A DNA stretch of 39,359 bases from Bacteroidota bacterium (GTDB taxonomy: Bacteria > Bacteroidota > Bacteroidia > Bacteroidales > Prolixibacteraceae). The position numbers and the translations under genes were made by a program. The DNA is taken from positions 1 to 39,359 of the forward strand of contig JAEYNZ010000006.1 in assembly GCA_023412195.1 (NCBI GenBank), given 5' to 3'. Positions within the stretch are counted from its first letter, which is position 1. Every line of letters begins with the position of its first letter. Below, in pieces: positions 1-7,035 of the stretch. The notes beneath the pieces were generated by a model, which was not told the DNA's origin, searched no databases, and was given only the letters and a program-made list of their open reading frames with translations.

Positions 1-315
1 GCCATGCAACTGGTTAAGGAGGTATCGTGGAAGGAAGTGTATGCACACCGCTCAGTGGTTGAAATTGAGATTGCAGGTTATAAAATTATTGGAACATTGC
101 TGGAAGAGTTTGTAGGTGCAGCTGTAAATCCAGATAACCATTACAACAAAAAGGTCCTGTCGCTGCTTCCCGCCCAGTACCTGCCACAAAGCGACAGCCT
201 GTACCATAAGATACAGTCGGCAGTGGATTTCATATCAGGCATGACCGATGTGTTTGCACTGGATTTATACAGGAAGTTAAAAGGGATCAGTTTGCCGGGG
301 CTGAAAGTAGTATGA
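1..315 (+). CDS. dgt: dGTP triphosphohydrolase, C-terminal part (5' end outside window)
   Basis: The reading frame is already open at base 1, so only about the last 104 residues are present. The tail reads ISGMTDVFALDLYRKLKG, which matches the C-terminal end of Bacteroidota-type deoxyguanosinetriphosphate triphosphohydrolases (the ISxMTDxxA..LYRK pattern). Family members are HD-domain enzymes of roughly 440-500 residues that split dGTP to deoxyguanosine and triphosphate. The catalytic HD motifs would lie upstream, outside the window. The ATG at base 4 is internal and should not be taken as a start. No clear terminator follows the TGA; a heptamer repeat begins about 120 bases downstream. Identification rests on the tail motif alone. 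Confidence 0.8.
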   Translation, partial: AMQLVKEVSWKEVYAHRSVVEIEIAGYKIIGTLLEEFVGAAVNPDNHYNKKVLSLLPAQYLPQSDSLYHKIQSAVDFISGMTDVFALDLYRKLKGISLPGLKVV

Positions 316-434
316 AGAGTTTGAAGTTTGAAATTAAAAATGATTAAGGTCCTTTAGGAATATGAAATCAACTGAAGAAGCCTGAATGCCCGCAAATTGA
401 TGATTACTTCTAATACCTTGCAGCCCATTCTTAA

Positions 435-483
435 AGCCTGAAGCTTGCGCCTTGCAGCAGCTTGCGTCTTGCAGCTTGAAGCT
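435..483. repeat. Heptamer tandem repeat (AGCTTGM type)
   Basis: Consecutive 7-base units resembling AGCTTGC/AGCTTGA fill this stretch, with one extra AGC triplet at 456-458 shifting the phase. It lies between the dGTPase gene and mscS. The -33 area of the putative mscS promoter falls at its right edge. Related units recur at 4738-4812. No function is known from the sequence. Confidence 0.7.
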
Positions 484-491
484 ATTCTTAT

Positions 492-500
492 TACCTTTGC
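492..500 (+). promoter_or_regulatory. Putative -7 promoter element of mscS
   Basis: TACCTTTGC fits the Bacteroidota housekeeping -7 consensus TAnnTTTGY. The expected start of transcription is about 18 bases before the ATG at 525, which supports that start. The -33 position gives only TTGC, a partial match to TTTG. Confidence 0.5.
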
Positions 501-524
501 CTCGTCTTCCTAATTAGTTATTTC

Positions 525-1064
525 ATGGATATCAATACAATTAAAATCATACAAACCATTATTGTGCTGCTTTTACTGGTAGCAGCACAACTATTTACCC
601 GCAATGTGATCAAAAGCTTTCTTAAAAAGTTCAGGTTCACCTCTCAACGGCGTAAACTTACAATACGGATCATAAACCTGTTGCTGTTTATAACCACCAT
701 TGTATTTATTGCCGGTATCTGGGGGGTGAAACAATCCCAGATGGCAGTTTTTATCACATCGGTAATGACAGTCCTGGGGATTGCATTTGTTGCCCAGTGG
801 TCACTGCTGTCGAACATCACAGCGGGGCTCATCCTGTTTTTTAACCATCCGCTCAAGATTGGCGATCACATAAAAGTTATAGAAAAGGATTTTGTGATAG
901 AAGGAACCATCAATGATATCACCTTCTTTTTTGTGCACATAAAAACTTCAAACCGCGAGAAGATTTCGATTGCGAACAACATCTTTCTGCAGAAGAATAT
1001 TTCAATTGTGCTTCAAAAAGATGAACATCACCCTGATGAAATGATTAACCCTGACAGGGTTTAG
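525..1064 (+). CDS. Small-conductance mechanosensitive channel family protein (MscS type)
   Basis: A 179-residue inner-membrane protein. Hydrophobic helices lie near residues 9-27 and 47-66. A third, pore-type helix rich in small residues (about 74-110) ends in NHPLKIGDHIKV, the junction between the MscS pore helix and the beta domain. The beta domain follows, containing FVIEGTINDITFFFVHIKTS. The family opens under membrane tension and releases solutes during hypo-osmotic shock. At 179 residues it is shorter than E. coli MscS (286) and lacks the large C-terminal cytoplasmic cage, as in the minimal MscS-like proteins of Bacteroidota. The stop codon TAG sits exactly in the loop of a perfect 19-bp inverted repeat, so the last six residues are encoded by the left arm of that repeat. 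Confidence 0.85.
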   Translation: MDINTIKIIQTIIVLLLLVAAQLFTRNVIKSFLKKFRFTSQRRKLTIRIINLLLFITTIVFIAGIWGVKQSQMAVFITSVMTVLGIAFVAQWSLLSNITAGLILFFNHPLKIGDHIKVIEKDFVIEGTINDITFFFVHIKTSNREKISIANNIFLQKNISIVLQKDEHHPDEMINPDRV

Positions 1065-1083
1065 AACCCTGTCAGGGTTAATC
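1043..1083. terminator. Perfect 19-bp inverted repeat with TAG loop, likely bidirectional terminator or palindromic repeat
   Basis: The arms are 1043-1061 and 1065-1083, perfectly complementary, with a 3-base loop TAG at 1062-1064. Each arm contains the smaller palindrome AACCCTG-A/T-CAGGGTT. It lies between convergent genes (mscS and the AIM24 gene), where a bidirectional terminator would be expected. No strong T-tract follows on either strand. A decayed relative is at 5741-5773, so it may belong to a dispersed repeat family. Confidence 0.6.
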
Positions 1084-1095
1084 TACATATTCTTT

Positions 1096-1866
1096 TTACC
1101 TTTCAAGCAAACTGTCCAGTAACCCTGACCTTCCTTCCTTACGGGTATTGCCTCCGGCCGGTGAAAGTTCACGGATCAGTTTACGGATGGGCATACTCTG
1201 CAGCCAAATCTTACCTGTACCGCGCAGTGTAGCTAAAAATATTCCCTCGCCTCCGAATACCATCGAACGCAGGTTGCCTGCCTGCTGAATGCTGTACTCA
1301 ATGGACGGCTCAAACCCCACGATGCATCCTGTATCCACTTTTAACACCTCGTTGTTGAGCTGACGTTCAATGACTGTCCCTCCGGCATGAATAAAAGCGT
1401 TACCGTCGCCCTGAAGTTGCTGCAGGATGAAACCTTCACCTCCAAAGAAGCCTGCACCCAGCCTGCGGTTAAATGTGATTGAAATTTTTGTTCCCAGTGC
1501 GGCACATAAAAAGGCATCACGCTGTACGATCACCCTGCCTCCCAAAGCTGCAAGGTTAAGTGGTATGATCGTGCCTGGATAAGGTGCTGCAAAGGCTACA
1601 TGCCTTTTCCCCCACCCCTGGTTGGTGAAATGTGTTAAAAACAACGATTCACCTGTGATCATCCTTGAGCCTGCCGACAACAATTTATCAAAAAACCCTG
1701 CATTTACATTGGACCCATCGCCCATCCGGGCAGTAAATTCAATCCCGTCATCCATGTAAAGCATAGTGCCTGCCTCGGCAATCACTGTTTCACCCGGATC
1801 GAGTTCCACTTCAACAAGCTGAACATCATGACCTATAATCTTGTAATCAATTTCGTGCGATTGCAT
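1096..1866 (-). CDS. AIM24 / TIGR00266 family protein
   Basis: A 256-residue protein starting MQSHEIDYKIIGHDVQLVEV with the characteristic ELDPGETVIAEAGTMLYM segment. It has repeated glycine-rich beta strands such as GAGFFGGEGFILQQL and FGGEGIFLATL. This is the AIM24 family (formerly DUF124), a beta-rich fold named after a yeast mitochondrial protein; its bacterial role is not established. No signal peptide is visible, so it is probably cytoplasmic. The ATG at 1866 is the first in frame. A weak promoter-like TACTTTAGC lies just upstream on the minus strand. It converges with mscS across the palindrome at 1043-1083. Confidence 0.85.
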   Translation of the reverse strand: MQSHEIDYKIIGHDVQLVEVELDPGETVIAEAGTMLYMDDGIEFTARMGDGSNVNAGFFDKLLSAGSRMITGESLFLTHFTNQGWGKRHVAFAAPYPGTIIPLNLAALGGRVIVQRDAFLCAALGTKISITFNRRLGAGFFGGEGFILQQLQGDGNAFIHAGGTVIERQLNNEVLKVDTGCIVGFEPSIEYSIQQAGNLRSMVFGGEGIFLATLRGTGKIWLQSMPIRKLIRELSPAGGNTRKEGRSGLLDSLLER

Positions 1867-1898
1867 TTTTGTTTTCTGTTAAATTAATGTCAGGCTAA

Positions 1899-2129
1899 AG
1901 TAAAAAAAAATTAAAGATTGAAACAACATCTGAGGACACTGAATTTGACGAAAATGCTGAATGGGAACTGGAAGTATACTCTCCTGCCCAATTGCTGAAA
2001 GAGAAAAAAACCAAACTGAAAGGCAAAAACGCCAAAATACAAACCTCCGGCTGGACTAAAGGGATCTATATGGTGCGGGTCAAATACAAAGATGAAGTGT
2101 TGCCAGGGAAACTGGTGGTGAAAAGGTAA
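1899..2129 (+). pseudogene. Remnant of a T9SS-secreted protein: C-terminal sorting domain without a start
   Basis: An open frame of 76 codons without an ATG before its final third, closed upstream by TAA at 1896. Its translation includes NAEWELEVYSP near the start and WTKGIYMVRVKYKDEVLPGK near the end, finishing LVVKR. This is the usual pattern of a type IX secretion C-terminal (type A) sorting domain: a short beta strand, then KGIYxVRVxYxD, then GKLVV plus a basic residue. The rest of the secreted protein is missing; the 5' flank of the AIM24 gene abuts it. A good terminator follows at 2143-2174. I read this as the surviving 3' end of a deleted gene. An unannotated start in a TTA or ATT codon is unlikely. 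Confidence 0.6.
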
Positions 2130-2142
2130 AAACTGTTTTTAG

Positions 2143-2174
2143 TAATCCCGGCAGGTAAAAATCTGCCGGGATTA
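2143..2174 (+). terminator. Rho-independent-type hairpin after the T9SS remnant
   Basis: TAATCCCGGCAG at 2143-2154 pairs perfectly with CTGCCGGGATTA at 2163-2174 around an 8-base loop, followed by TTATTATTC. It is probably the original terminator of the deleted T9SS gene and now insulates the downstream pseudouridine synthase gene. Confidence 0.65.
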
Positions 2175-2247
2175 TTATTCATATTTCCCTGGAACATTTT
2201 TCCTCGCTAATTTTTCCGACCTTTGTACCAAATAATGATTTCTATAA

Positions 2248-3237
2248 ATGAACAGGAATTTAAACAACAGCCGTTCGCAGCGGCCAAAGCCGCCATCGGG
2301 AAAACGTGAAGGAAAAAGCAGGGTCGCACCAAAGACAGGTAAGTCAGGTATGGGCTCCCGGACTGAAAGGGGCACTGCCGGAAAAAGAGAAGGAAGAGCC
2401 GGGATGACCCGCAATGAGGGTACACTGCCGGGAAAGAAAAAGGTGATCCGGCTGAAAAGCAAACCGGAGGCTGTATCAAATAAAAAGGTGCCCGTATACA
2501 GGAATATAACCCAGAAATCACCCGCCAGCGGAGAAATGCGGCTGAACCGTTTCATTGCCAATGCAGGCATCTGCTCGCGCCGCGAAGCCGATAAATTCAT
2601 TGCAGCCGGCACTGTAACCGTTAACGGCAAAGTAGTTACCGAACTGGGCGTGAAGGTCAAGATGAGCGACGACATCCGCTTCGACGGACGGAAGCTGAAT
2701 GCTGAAAAGAAGGTATACCTGCTTCTGAACAAGCCAAAGGATTATGTTACAACCACTGAAGATCCACATGCCGAACAAACCGTAATGGAACTTGTACAGG
2801 ATGCGTGTGATGAAAGGATCTACCCGGTGGGCAGGCTCGATAAATCAACAACAGGCGTGCTGCTGTTCACCAACGACGGAGAGCTTTCCGATAAACTCAC
2901 CCACCCCAGCCACAGGATCAAAAAGATATACCAGGTAACCCTTGACAAACCGCTCATAAAAAACCACCTTGTACAGATTGCGGATGGCATTGAACTCGAG
3001 GATGGCCCCATTGCCGCCGATGCCATCAGTTACATCGACCAGAATTCAAAAAATGAGATAGGAATTGAAATCCATTCAGGCCGCAACCGTATTGTCCGCC
3101 GCATTTTTGAACACCTGGGGTACAAAGTCCGCAAACTCGACAGGGTAACTTTTGCCGGGCTTACAAAGAAAAATCTGTCGCGCGGCAAATGGAGGTTCCT
3201 GTCGAACAAGGAGGTGCAGTTTTTAAAAATGAAGTAA
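2248..3237 (+). CDS. rRNA pseudouridine synthase, RsuA/RluB/RluF family
   Basis: A 329-residue protein. Residues 1-95 are a highly basic, low-complexity extension rich in K, R, G and S. An S4 RNA-binding domain starts at about 97 (MRLNRFIANAGICSRREADK). The catalytic domain contains YPVGRLDKSTTGVLLFTNDG; Asp198 of GRLD is the catalytic aspartate of the family. The C-terminal motif GRNRIVRRIFEHLGY is also typical. It isomerises a uridine in rRNA to pseudouridine, probably in 23S rRNA as RluB does, but sequence alone cannot assign the site. Basic N-terminal tails are common in Bacteroidota members. The ATG at 2248 is chosen because the basic region is continuous from it. Confidence 0.88.
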   Translation: MNRNLNNSRSQRPKPPSGKREGKSRVAPKTGKSGMGSRTERGTAGKREGRAGMTRNEGTLPGKKKVIRLKSKPEAVSNKKVPVYRNITQKSPASGEMRLNRFIANAGICSRREADKFIAAGTVTVNGKVVTELGVKVKMSDDIRFDGRKLNAEKKVYLLLNKPKDYVTTTEDPHAEQTVMELVQDACDERIYPVGRLDKSTTGVLLFTNDGELSDKLTHPSHRIKKIYQVTLDKPLIKNHLVQIADGIELEDGPIAADAISYIDQNSKNEIGIEIHSGRNRIVRRIFEHLGYKVRKLDRVTFAGLTKKNLSRGKWRFLSNKEVQFLKMK

Positions 3238-3269
3238 CTGAAACGAAGCTGCACAACCTTGCTGCAGTA

Positions 3270-3300
3270 TTTGCCTGTCACGAATAAAAAGCTATCTTCG
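3270..3300 (+). promoter_or_regulatory. Putative promoter of the sodium:solute symporter gene
   Basis: TTTG at 3270-3273, exactly 19 bases, then TATCTTCG at 3293-3300. This matches the Bacteroidota pattern TTTG-N19-TAnnTTTG with one mismatch. The ATG follows at 3321. Confidence 0.55.
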
Positions 3301-3320
3301 GATTTTTAAAAATCTAATCT

Positions 3321-4733
3321 ATGCTGAAGTGGCTTTTGATTACCGGTTCCGTATATGTAACCATCCTTTTCTGGCTTTCCTGGCGTTCAAGGCAAAAAAT
3401 CAAGTCGCATGACGATTTCATGATGGCAGGCTCCAACATCGGGCTTGTTCTTGGATTCATGACCTTTGCCGCGACCCTTTTCAGTACCTTCACTTTAATG
3501 GGAATGCCTGATTTCTCACGCACCCATGGAATTGGCGCCTGGATATTTCTTGCCCTTTCCGATGCCGCCATGGTGTTTTTGATCATCTGGTTTGGCTTTC
3601 ATCTCCGGAAACAGGTATCGGCCAAAGGGTTTACAGGCATGTCGGCATTGCTTCAAAACTCTTACCGCAACAACTGGGCAGGATATATCTATTTCTTTGG
3701 AGTGTTTATTTTCCTTGTTCCCTATGTAGCCATACAAATCAGGGGGGTAGCCATCTTTCTGGAACAAGCTTTTCCCACGGTAATGACAGCCTGGGGCTGG
3801 TCGCTCCTCATCGTGGTGATCATGCTGATGTATTCCGAACTCGGGGGACTGAAAGCCATCATTTTTGCCGATACCCTGCAGGGTACAATGCTGCTTATCG
3901 TTGTATGGATCATAGCAATCTCCTGCCTGAATTCCCTTGGTGGATGGGCACAGATGTTTGCATCGGTGGAAGCTGCCAATCCTGCACTTCTGAGCACTCC
4001 CGGGCCCAAAGGACTGCTCAATGCACAGTTTTTAATTGCTTCCTTTCTGTCGATCCTGATGATACCTGTGACACAGCCTCAATTATCGACCAGGCTCATC
4101 ATAATGAAAAGCACCCAAAAAATGCACAGGATGGCTGTAGCCGTTGGCACCTTTGCCATACTTGTCATCTTCCCCACCATCATCATTGGGTTTTATGGCG
4201 CAATCAGATACCCCGATGCTTCTGTACCAGAATTCCTCGGGCAGGTTCTTCTGTATGACCAGCATGGTTTTGTTGCAGCATTGGCTATTATAGGCCTTCT
4301 TGCTGCAGCCATGTCAACTTCCGATTCACAGTTATTTGCAATGGGCAATGAACTGCGCGGACTGCTAAATCCAAAAGCAAACAAGTCACTTCTGCCCGTG
4401 CGCATTGCCATCATAGTTTTTGCCGCGGCAGCCCTTATCTTCTCCCTGTTCACCTCCGATCAGCTTGTATTACTGGCACGTGTAAGTTTTGCCGGCACCG
4501 CCATGATGGGTCCGCTGATTATTCTTGCCATCCTGTCCGACCGGCCACAGGGCTGGTTTATGATCATAATCACCGGAATTGCCCTTGTTGTGTTTATTCT
4601 CTCACTGGCTAAACTGGTTCCTGAAAACATCGGAACCATCAGGATGGACCTGTTTTTAATGGTAACTTTGGCTTTACTTGCAATCGGAAATTTTATGGTT
4701 AACAGGCTCATCTTAAAGAGAGCCTCAAGATAG
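3321..4733 (+). CDS. Sodium:solute symporter family transporter
   Basis: A 470-residue polytopic inner-membrane protein with about 12-13 hydrophobic helices. The N-terminal pattern LSWRSRQKIKSHDDFMMAGS, followed by a glycine/alanine-rich helix (GFMTFAATLFSTFTLMGMP), is the start of the SSS fold. The segment MYSELGGLKAIIFADTLQG is a family signature, as is AIIGLLAAAMSTSDSQL in the later core helix that contributes Na+-binding serines. It should couple Na+ influx to uptake of a small organic solute; the substrate cannot be told. It has its own promoter and converges with the CHAD gene across a heptamer repeat. Confidence 0.88.
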   Translation: MLKWLLITGSVYVTILFWLSWRSRQKIKSHDDFMMAGSNIGLVLGFMTFAATLFSTFTLMGMPDFSRTHGIGAWIFLALSDAAMVFLIIWFGFHLRKQVSAKGFTGMSALLQNSYRNNWAGYIYFFGVFIFLVPYVAIQIRGVAIFLEQAFPTVMTAWGWSLLIVVIMLMYSELGGLKAIIFADTLQGTMLLIVVWIIAISCLNSLGGWAQMFASVEAANPALLSTPGPKGLLNAQFLIASFLSILMIPVTQPQLSTRLIIMKSTQKMHRMAVAVGTFAILVIFPTIIIGFYGAIRYPDASVPEFLGQVLLYDQHGFVAALAIIGLLAAAMSTSDSQLFAMGNELRGLLNPKANKSLLPVRIAIIVFAAAALIFSLFTSDQLVLLARVSFAGTAMMGPLIILAILSDRPQGWFMIIITGIALVVFILSLAKLVPENIGTIRMDLFLMVTLALLAIGNFMVNRLILKRASR

Positions 4734-4737
4734 TAAG

Positions 4738-4812
4738 AGCTTCAAGATACTAGCTGCAAGCTGCAAGTGAGGCTTGTGGCTTGTGGCTTGAAGCTTGTAG
4801 CTTTAAGCTTTA
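4738..4812. repeat. Heptamer repeat array with inverted halves between convergent genes
   Basis: The right half is a run of 7-base units GGCTTGT, GGCTTGT, GGCTTGA, AGCTTGT, AGCTTTA, AGCTTTA (4771-4812). The left half carries units of the opposite sense, CTGCAAG twice (4754-4767). AGCTTCAAG (4738-4746) and CTTGAAGCT (4787-4795) are perfect inverted partners, so the array can fold back. The last unit contains the CHAD stop codon. It may act as a terminator for both flanking genes. Confidence 0.65.
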
Positions 4813-5676
4813 CAGCTTAAAAAACCGTTCGAGTTTCTGTTCAAACTCCTGAGGAGGGGCAGTGAAAAACTGCTTTAAACGGGGCTGAAGTTTCAACCGG
4901 TTAAGTTCGCGCAGGTTTTCAACCTGGTTCTTCATAATACGCAGCTCTTCCTCATCAAAACCATATTCCCCTGCCAGCAGGTCTTCAGCAAAAACATGCA
5001 AATCATGATCATCGCCCAGCTGATCGGTAATCTTGTTCAGCTGGTCGGTTTTAAGCTTGAAATACCGTGGATGCAAAAACCTGATAAAATCGAGCTGGTA
5101 CCAGAGTCGCTTAAGCTTTTTACGCAGTTCATGCCACTCATCCGCTTCAGGTTCAGGTGGCATCTGCGTGTAATACAGGAAGCTTGTATTGTAGGTCAGG
5201 CAGGCTACCTTAAATAAATGAAGTTTGGAAGGAAGTTCATGATTGCCCGCAGTAAGCAGTTGTCCAAAACCATCAAAAAAGGTACGGATTGTATTATTCA
5301 GATTATTGTCCCTGAACCCCTTTTCAAGAAGCACCCTGTTTTTATCTGCCAGAAGCTCCTTTGCATTTTTTACTTTCTTTTCCGGCAGAAGGGTATTTGC
5401 AGCAATTTCCTTTTCAAACAATTCTGCATTTACTGCCGACTCCCTGATAGGCGCCAGCAGTTTCCCAAAATTCCGTATATCATCGTGGAGATTGCCGGCC
5501 GGACTCCCAGGTATTTCGTTAAAAAAACGCAGCAAAGCCCTCAGCCGTTTAAAAGATCGCCTTAGTTCATGCACCTTCTGATTGGCTGAAATATTTTCAG
5601 CCGTACAAAAATAAACTGCTTTCTCAGCCTGCCGTGAGATTGTCTGCACCAGCCTGTTACCTGTATACTGAACCAT
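4810..5676 (-). CDS. CHAD domain-containing protein
   Basis: A 288-residue, helix-rich, charged protein. The N-terminal part has KVHELRRSFKRLRALLRFF and a later repeat has EWHELRKKLKRLWYQLDFI, the paired His- and Arg/Lys-rich helices of CHAD (conserved histidine alpha-helical domain). CHAD proteins bind polyphosphate through this basic surface; many bacterial ones are fused to or sit beside CYTH/triphosphatase domains. Here CHAD stands alone with no CYTH gene nearby. It has no signal peptide and is probably cytoplasmic. The gene's 3' end runs into the heptamer array. Confidence 0.85.
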   Translation of the reverse strand: MVQYTGNRLVQTISRQAEKAVYFCTAENISANQKVHELRRSFKRLRALLRFFNEIPGSPAGNLHDDIRNFGKLLAPIRESAVNAELFEKEIAANTLLPEKKVKNAKELLADKNRVLLEKGFRDNNLNNTIRTFFDGFGQLLTAGNHELPSKLHLFKVACLTYNTSFLYYTQMPPEPEADEWHELRKKLKRLWYQLDFIRFLHPRYFKLKTDQLNKITDQLGDDHDLHVFAEDLLAGEYGFDEEELRIMKNQVENLRELNRLKLQPRLKQFFTAPPQEFEQKLERFFKL

Positions 5677-5696
5677 TATTTAAATCAATGCTATAC

Positions 5697-5705
5697 GCAA
5701 AAATA
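5697..5705 (-). promoter_or_regulatory. Putative -7 promoter element of the CHAD gene
   Basis: Read on the minus strand this is TATTTTTGC, a full match to TAnnTTTGY, about 20 bases upstream of the ATG at 5676. No clear TTTG is found at the -33 distance. Confidence 0.45.
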
Positions 5706-5740
5706 GGGATAATTGGGGAAAAAGAGAAAGGTGTATGTTT

Positions 5741-5773
5741 AAACCTGACAGGTTTTGAAATCCTTTCAGGTTT
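5741..5773. repeat. Degenerate copy of the CCTGACAGG palindromic repeat
   Basis: AAACCTGACAGGTTT (5741-5755) is followed by the imperfect inverted copy AAATCCTTTCAGGTTT (5758-5773). The layout, two nested palindromes around a very short loop, is that of the perfect element at 1043-1083, with several substitutions. It lies between the divergent CHAD and membrane-protein genes, so it is unlikely to be a simple terminator here. Confidence 0.55.
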
Positions 5774-5830
5774 GAGATTCACCAAATGACTAAATTTTGT
5801 AATTTTAATCTGCGAAAAATTATCGTACTT

Positions 5831-6460
5831 ATGAACTTCAGGAGCCTTTACCTCAACATGTTTATCAAGCCCCGTTCCACTTTCACCCTGCTGTTCGAAA
5901 ACAGCAATAAATTACAGTATGCATTTTATGCCTTTCTATTTCCCTCAATGGGATATACTGCTTTTTATATTATGGCTTACCTGGCAGGAGGCTCCCCTTC
6001 GACATTCAAACCATGGCTGGCCCTTCCCATAGAACAGTATTTCAAATATGATATTTTTCTTGCATTCCCCGGTTATTACTTAAGCTGGATCGGAGCTTCT
6101 GCCACTGTTTACCTTATTTCACGGCTTCTTTATAAAAATGCTGATTTTGACAACATCCTTGTAATTATAGGTTTTGGAATAGGTGTGGCTACATGGAGCT
6201 CCCTGCTGCACGATCTTACCGATGCTGTTCTAAGTGTTGCAGGTGTCATAGACATGAAGGAATATGAGCGGTTACTGAATGAGCCAACCTTCTGGAGGTA
6301 TATGCTGTTAACGTTATACACCATCTACTTCTTCTGGTTCACGGCATTGTTTGCTATCGGATTAAAAATTGCCAATAAATTTCATATCCTGAAGGCGGTG
6401 GCAATTGCATTGGTGGGATTAATCACATTCCAGGTAATCCTGCTGATATTTATAAGGTAA
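5831..6460 (+). CDS. Hypothetical membrane protein, possibly Yip1-like
   Basis: A protein of 209 residues from the chosen start, with about five hydrophobic helices (near residues 28-50, 78-100, 110-130, 155-175 and 185-208). The N-terminus MNFRSLYLNMFIKPRSTF resembles the short amphipathic lead-in (kPrkTF) before the membrane helices of bacterial Yip1/YIP1-family proteins, but this is a weak similarity. An in-frame ATG at 5786 would add 15 residues. I prefer 5831 because the IKPR-type N-terminus then starts as in relatives. It is a single-gene unit. The function is unknown. Confidence 0.6.
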   Translation: MNFRSLYLNMFIKPRSTFTLLFENSNKLQYAFYAFLFPSMGYTAFYIMAYLAGGSPSTFKPWLALPIEQYFKYDIFLAFPGYYLSWIGASATVYLISRLLYKNADFDNILVIIGFGIGVATWSSLLHDLTDAVLSVAGVIDMKEYERLLNEPTFWRYMLLTLYTIYFFWFTALFAIGLKIANKFHILKAVAIALVGLITFQVILLIFIR

Positions 6461-7035
6461 CTTATCAATCCATCCCCGATTTTCACCAAACAAACAAATT
6501 CATAATATTTCTCCAGAATGTATTTTATACTCAGAACCTCTGAAATATTAATTCCTGTTCTCACTGTTTCTTCCCTATACCATCCCTATACCAGGTCTAG
6601 GGTAAATTCAATTATTTACGAATAAACACAGGTGTTGACCTGGTCTTGAACCCTTGACGGAACAGTCAGGTAATCATGAACAATATGCACGGATTTTTAA
6701 AATCTGAAATGACTCTTCCATTTCTTAGCACCAAAGGTGCACAATCACCAGCCCGGTGTGAAGCACCGGGAAAAGAATTGTGGTGCGAATATTTCTATAG
6801 CACCAACGGTGCGTGATCATTAAATTTTAAAGATTATTCTCCGATATAGAAAGATAAAATGATTGCGCCCACTGCGGGGCTTTAAAAGATGATTTCAATT
6901 GCCTCTGCCTACACAGGGCTGTACCCTGTACTATTGATCCCGCTCTTCCAGAGCTGAAACTAATTCAACTTAGTGACTGGTTTTTCTTGGTCCAACTGCT
7001 TTAAATCGAAAATTTCATTTTTAACAGGCACTTTA
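6461..7035. repeat. Gene-free stretch with an array of short stem-loops
   Basis: No credible coding frame is present. From 6728 there is a series of compact hairpins separated by AT-rich DNA: GCACC-aaa-GGTGC (6728-6740), CCCGGTG-tgaag-CACCGGG (6752-6770), GCACC-aac-GGTGC (6800-6812), ACAGGG-ctgta-CCCTGT (6913-6929) and GCTCT-tcc-AGAGC (6942-6954). Further left, an 11-base direct duplication CCCTATACCAT/CCCTATACCAG (6573-6594) and the inverted pair ACCAGGTC (6590-6597)/GACCTGGT (6637-6644) are visible. The style resembles dispersed intergenic palindromes that I recall from Bacteroidota genomes. I cannot assign a named family. Confidence 0.6.

Noticed and set aside
435..483. CRISPR-like array
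   Set aside because: Units are 7 bases with no unique spacers and no cas genes are present.
2175..2732. Antisense frames over the basic N-terminus of the pseudouridine synthase
   Set aside because: They lie opposite a convincing gene, have no recognisable domains, and their composition mirrors the Lys/Arg-rich coding strand.
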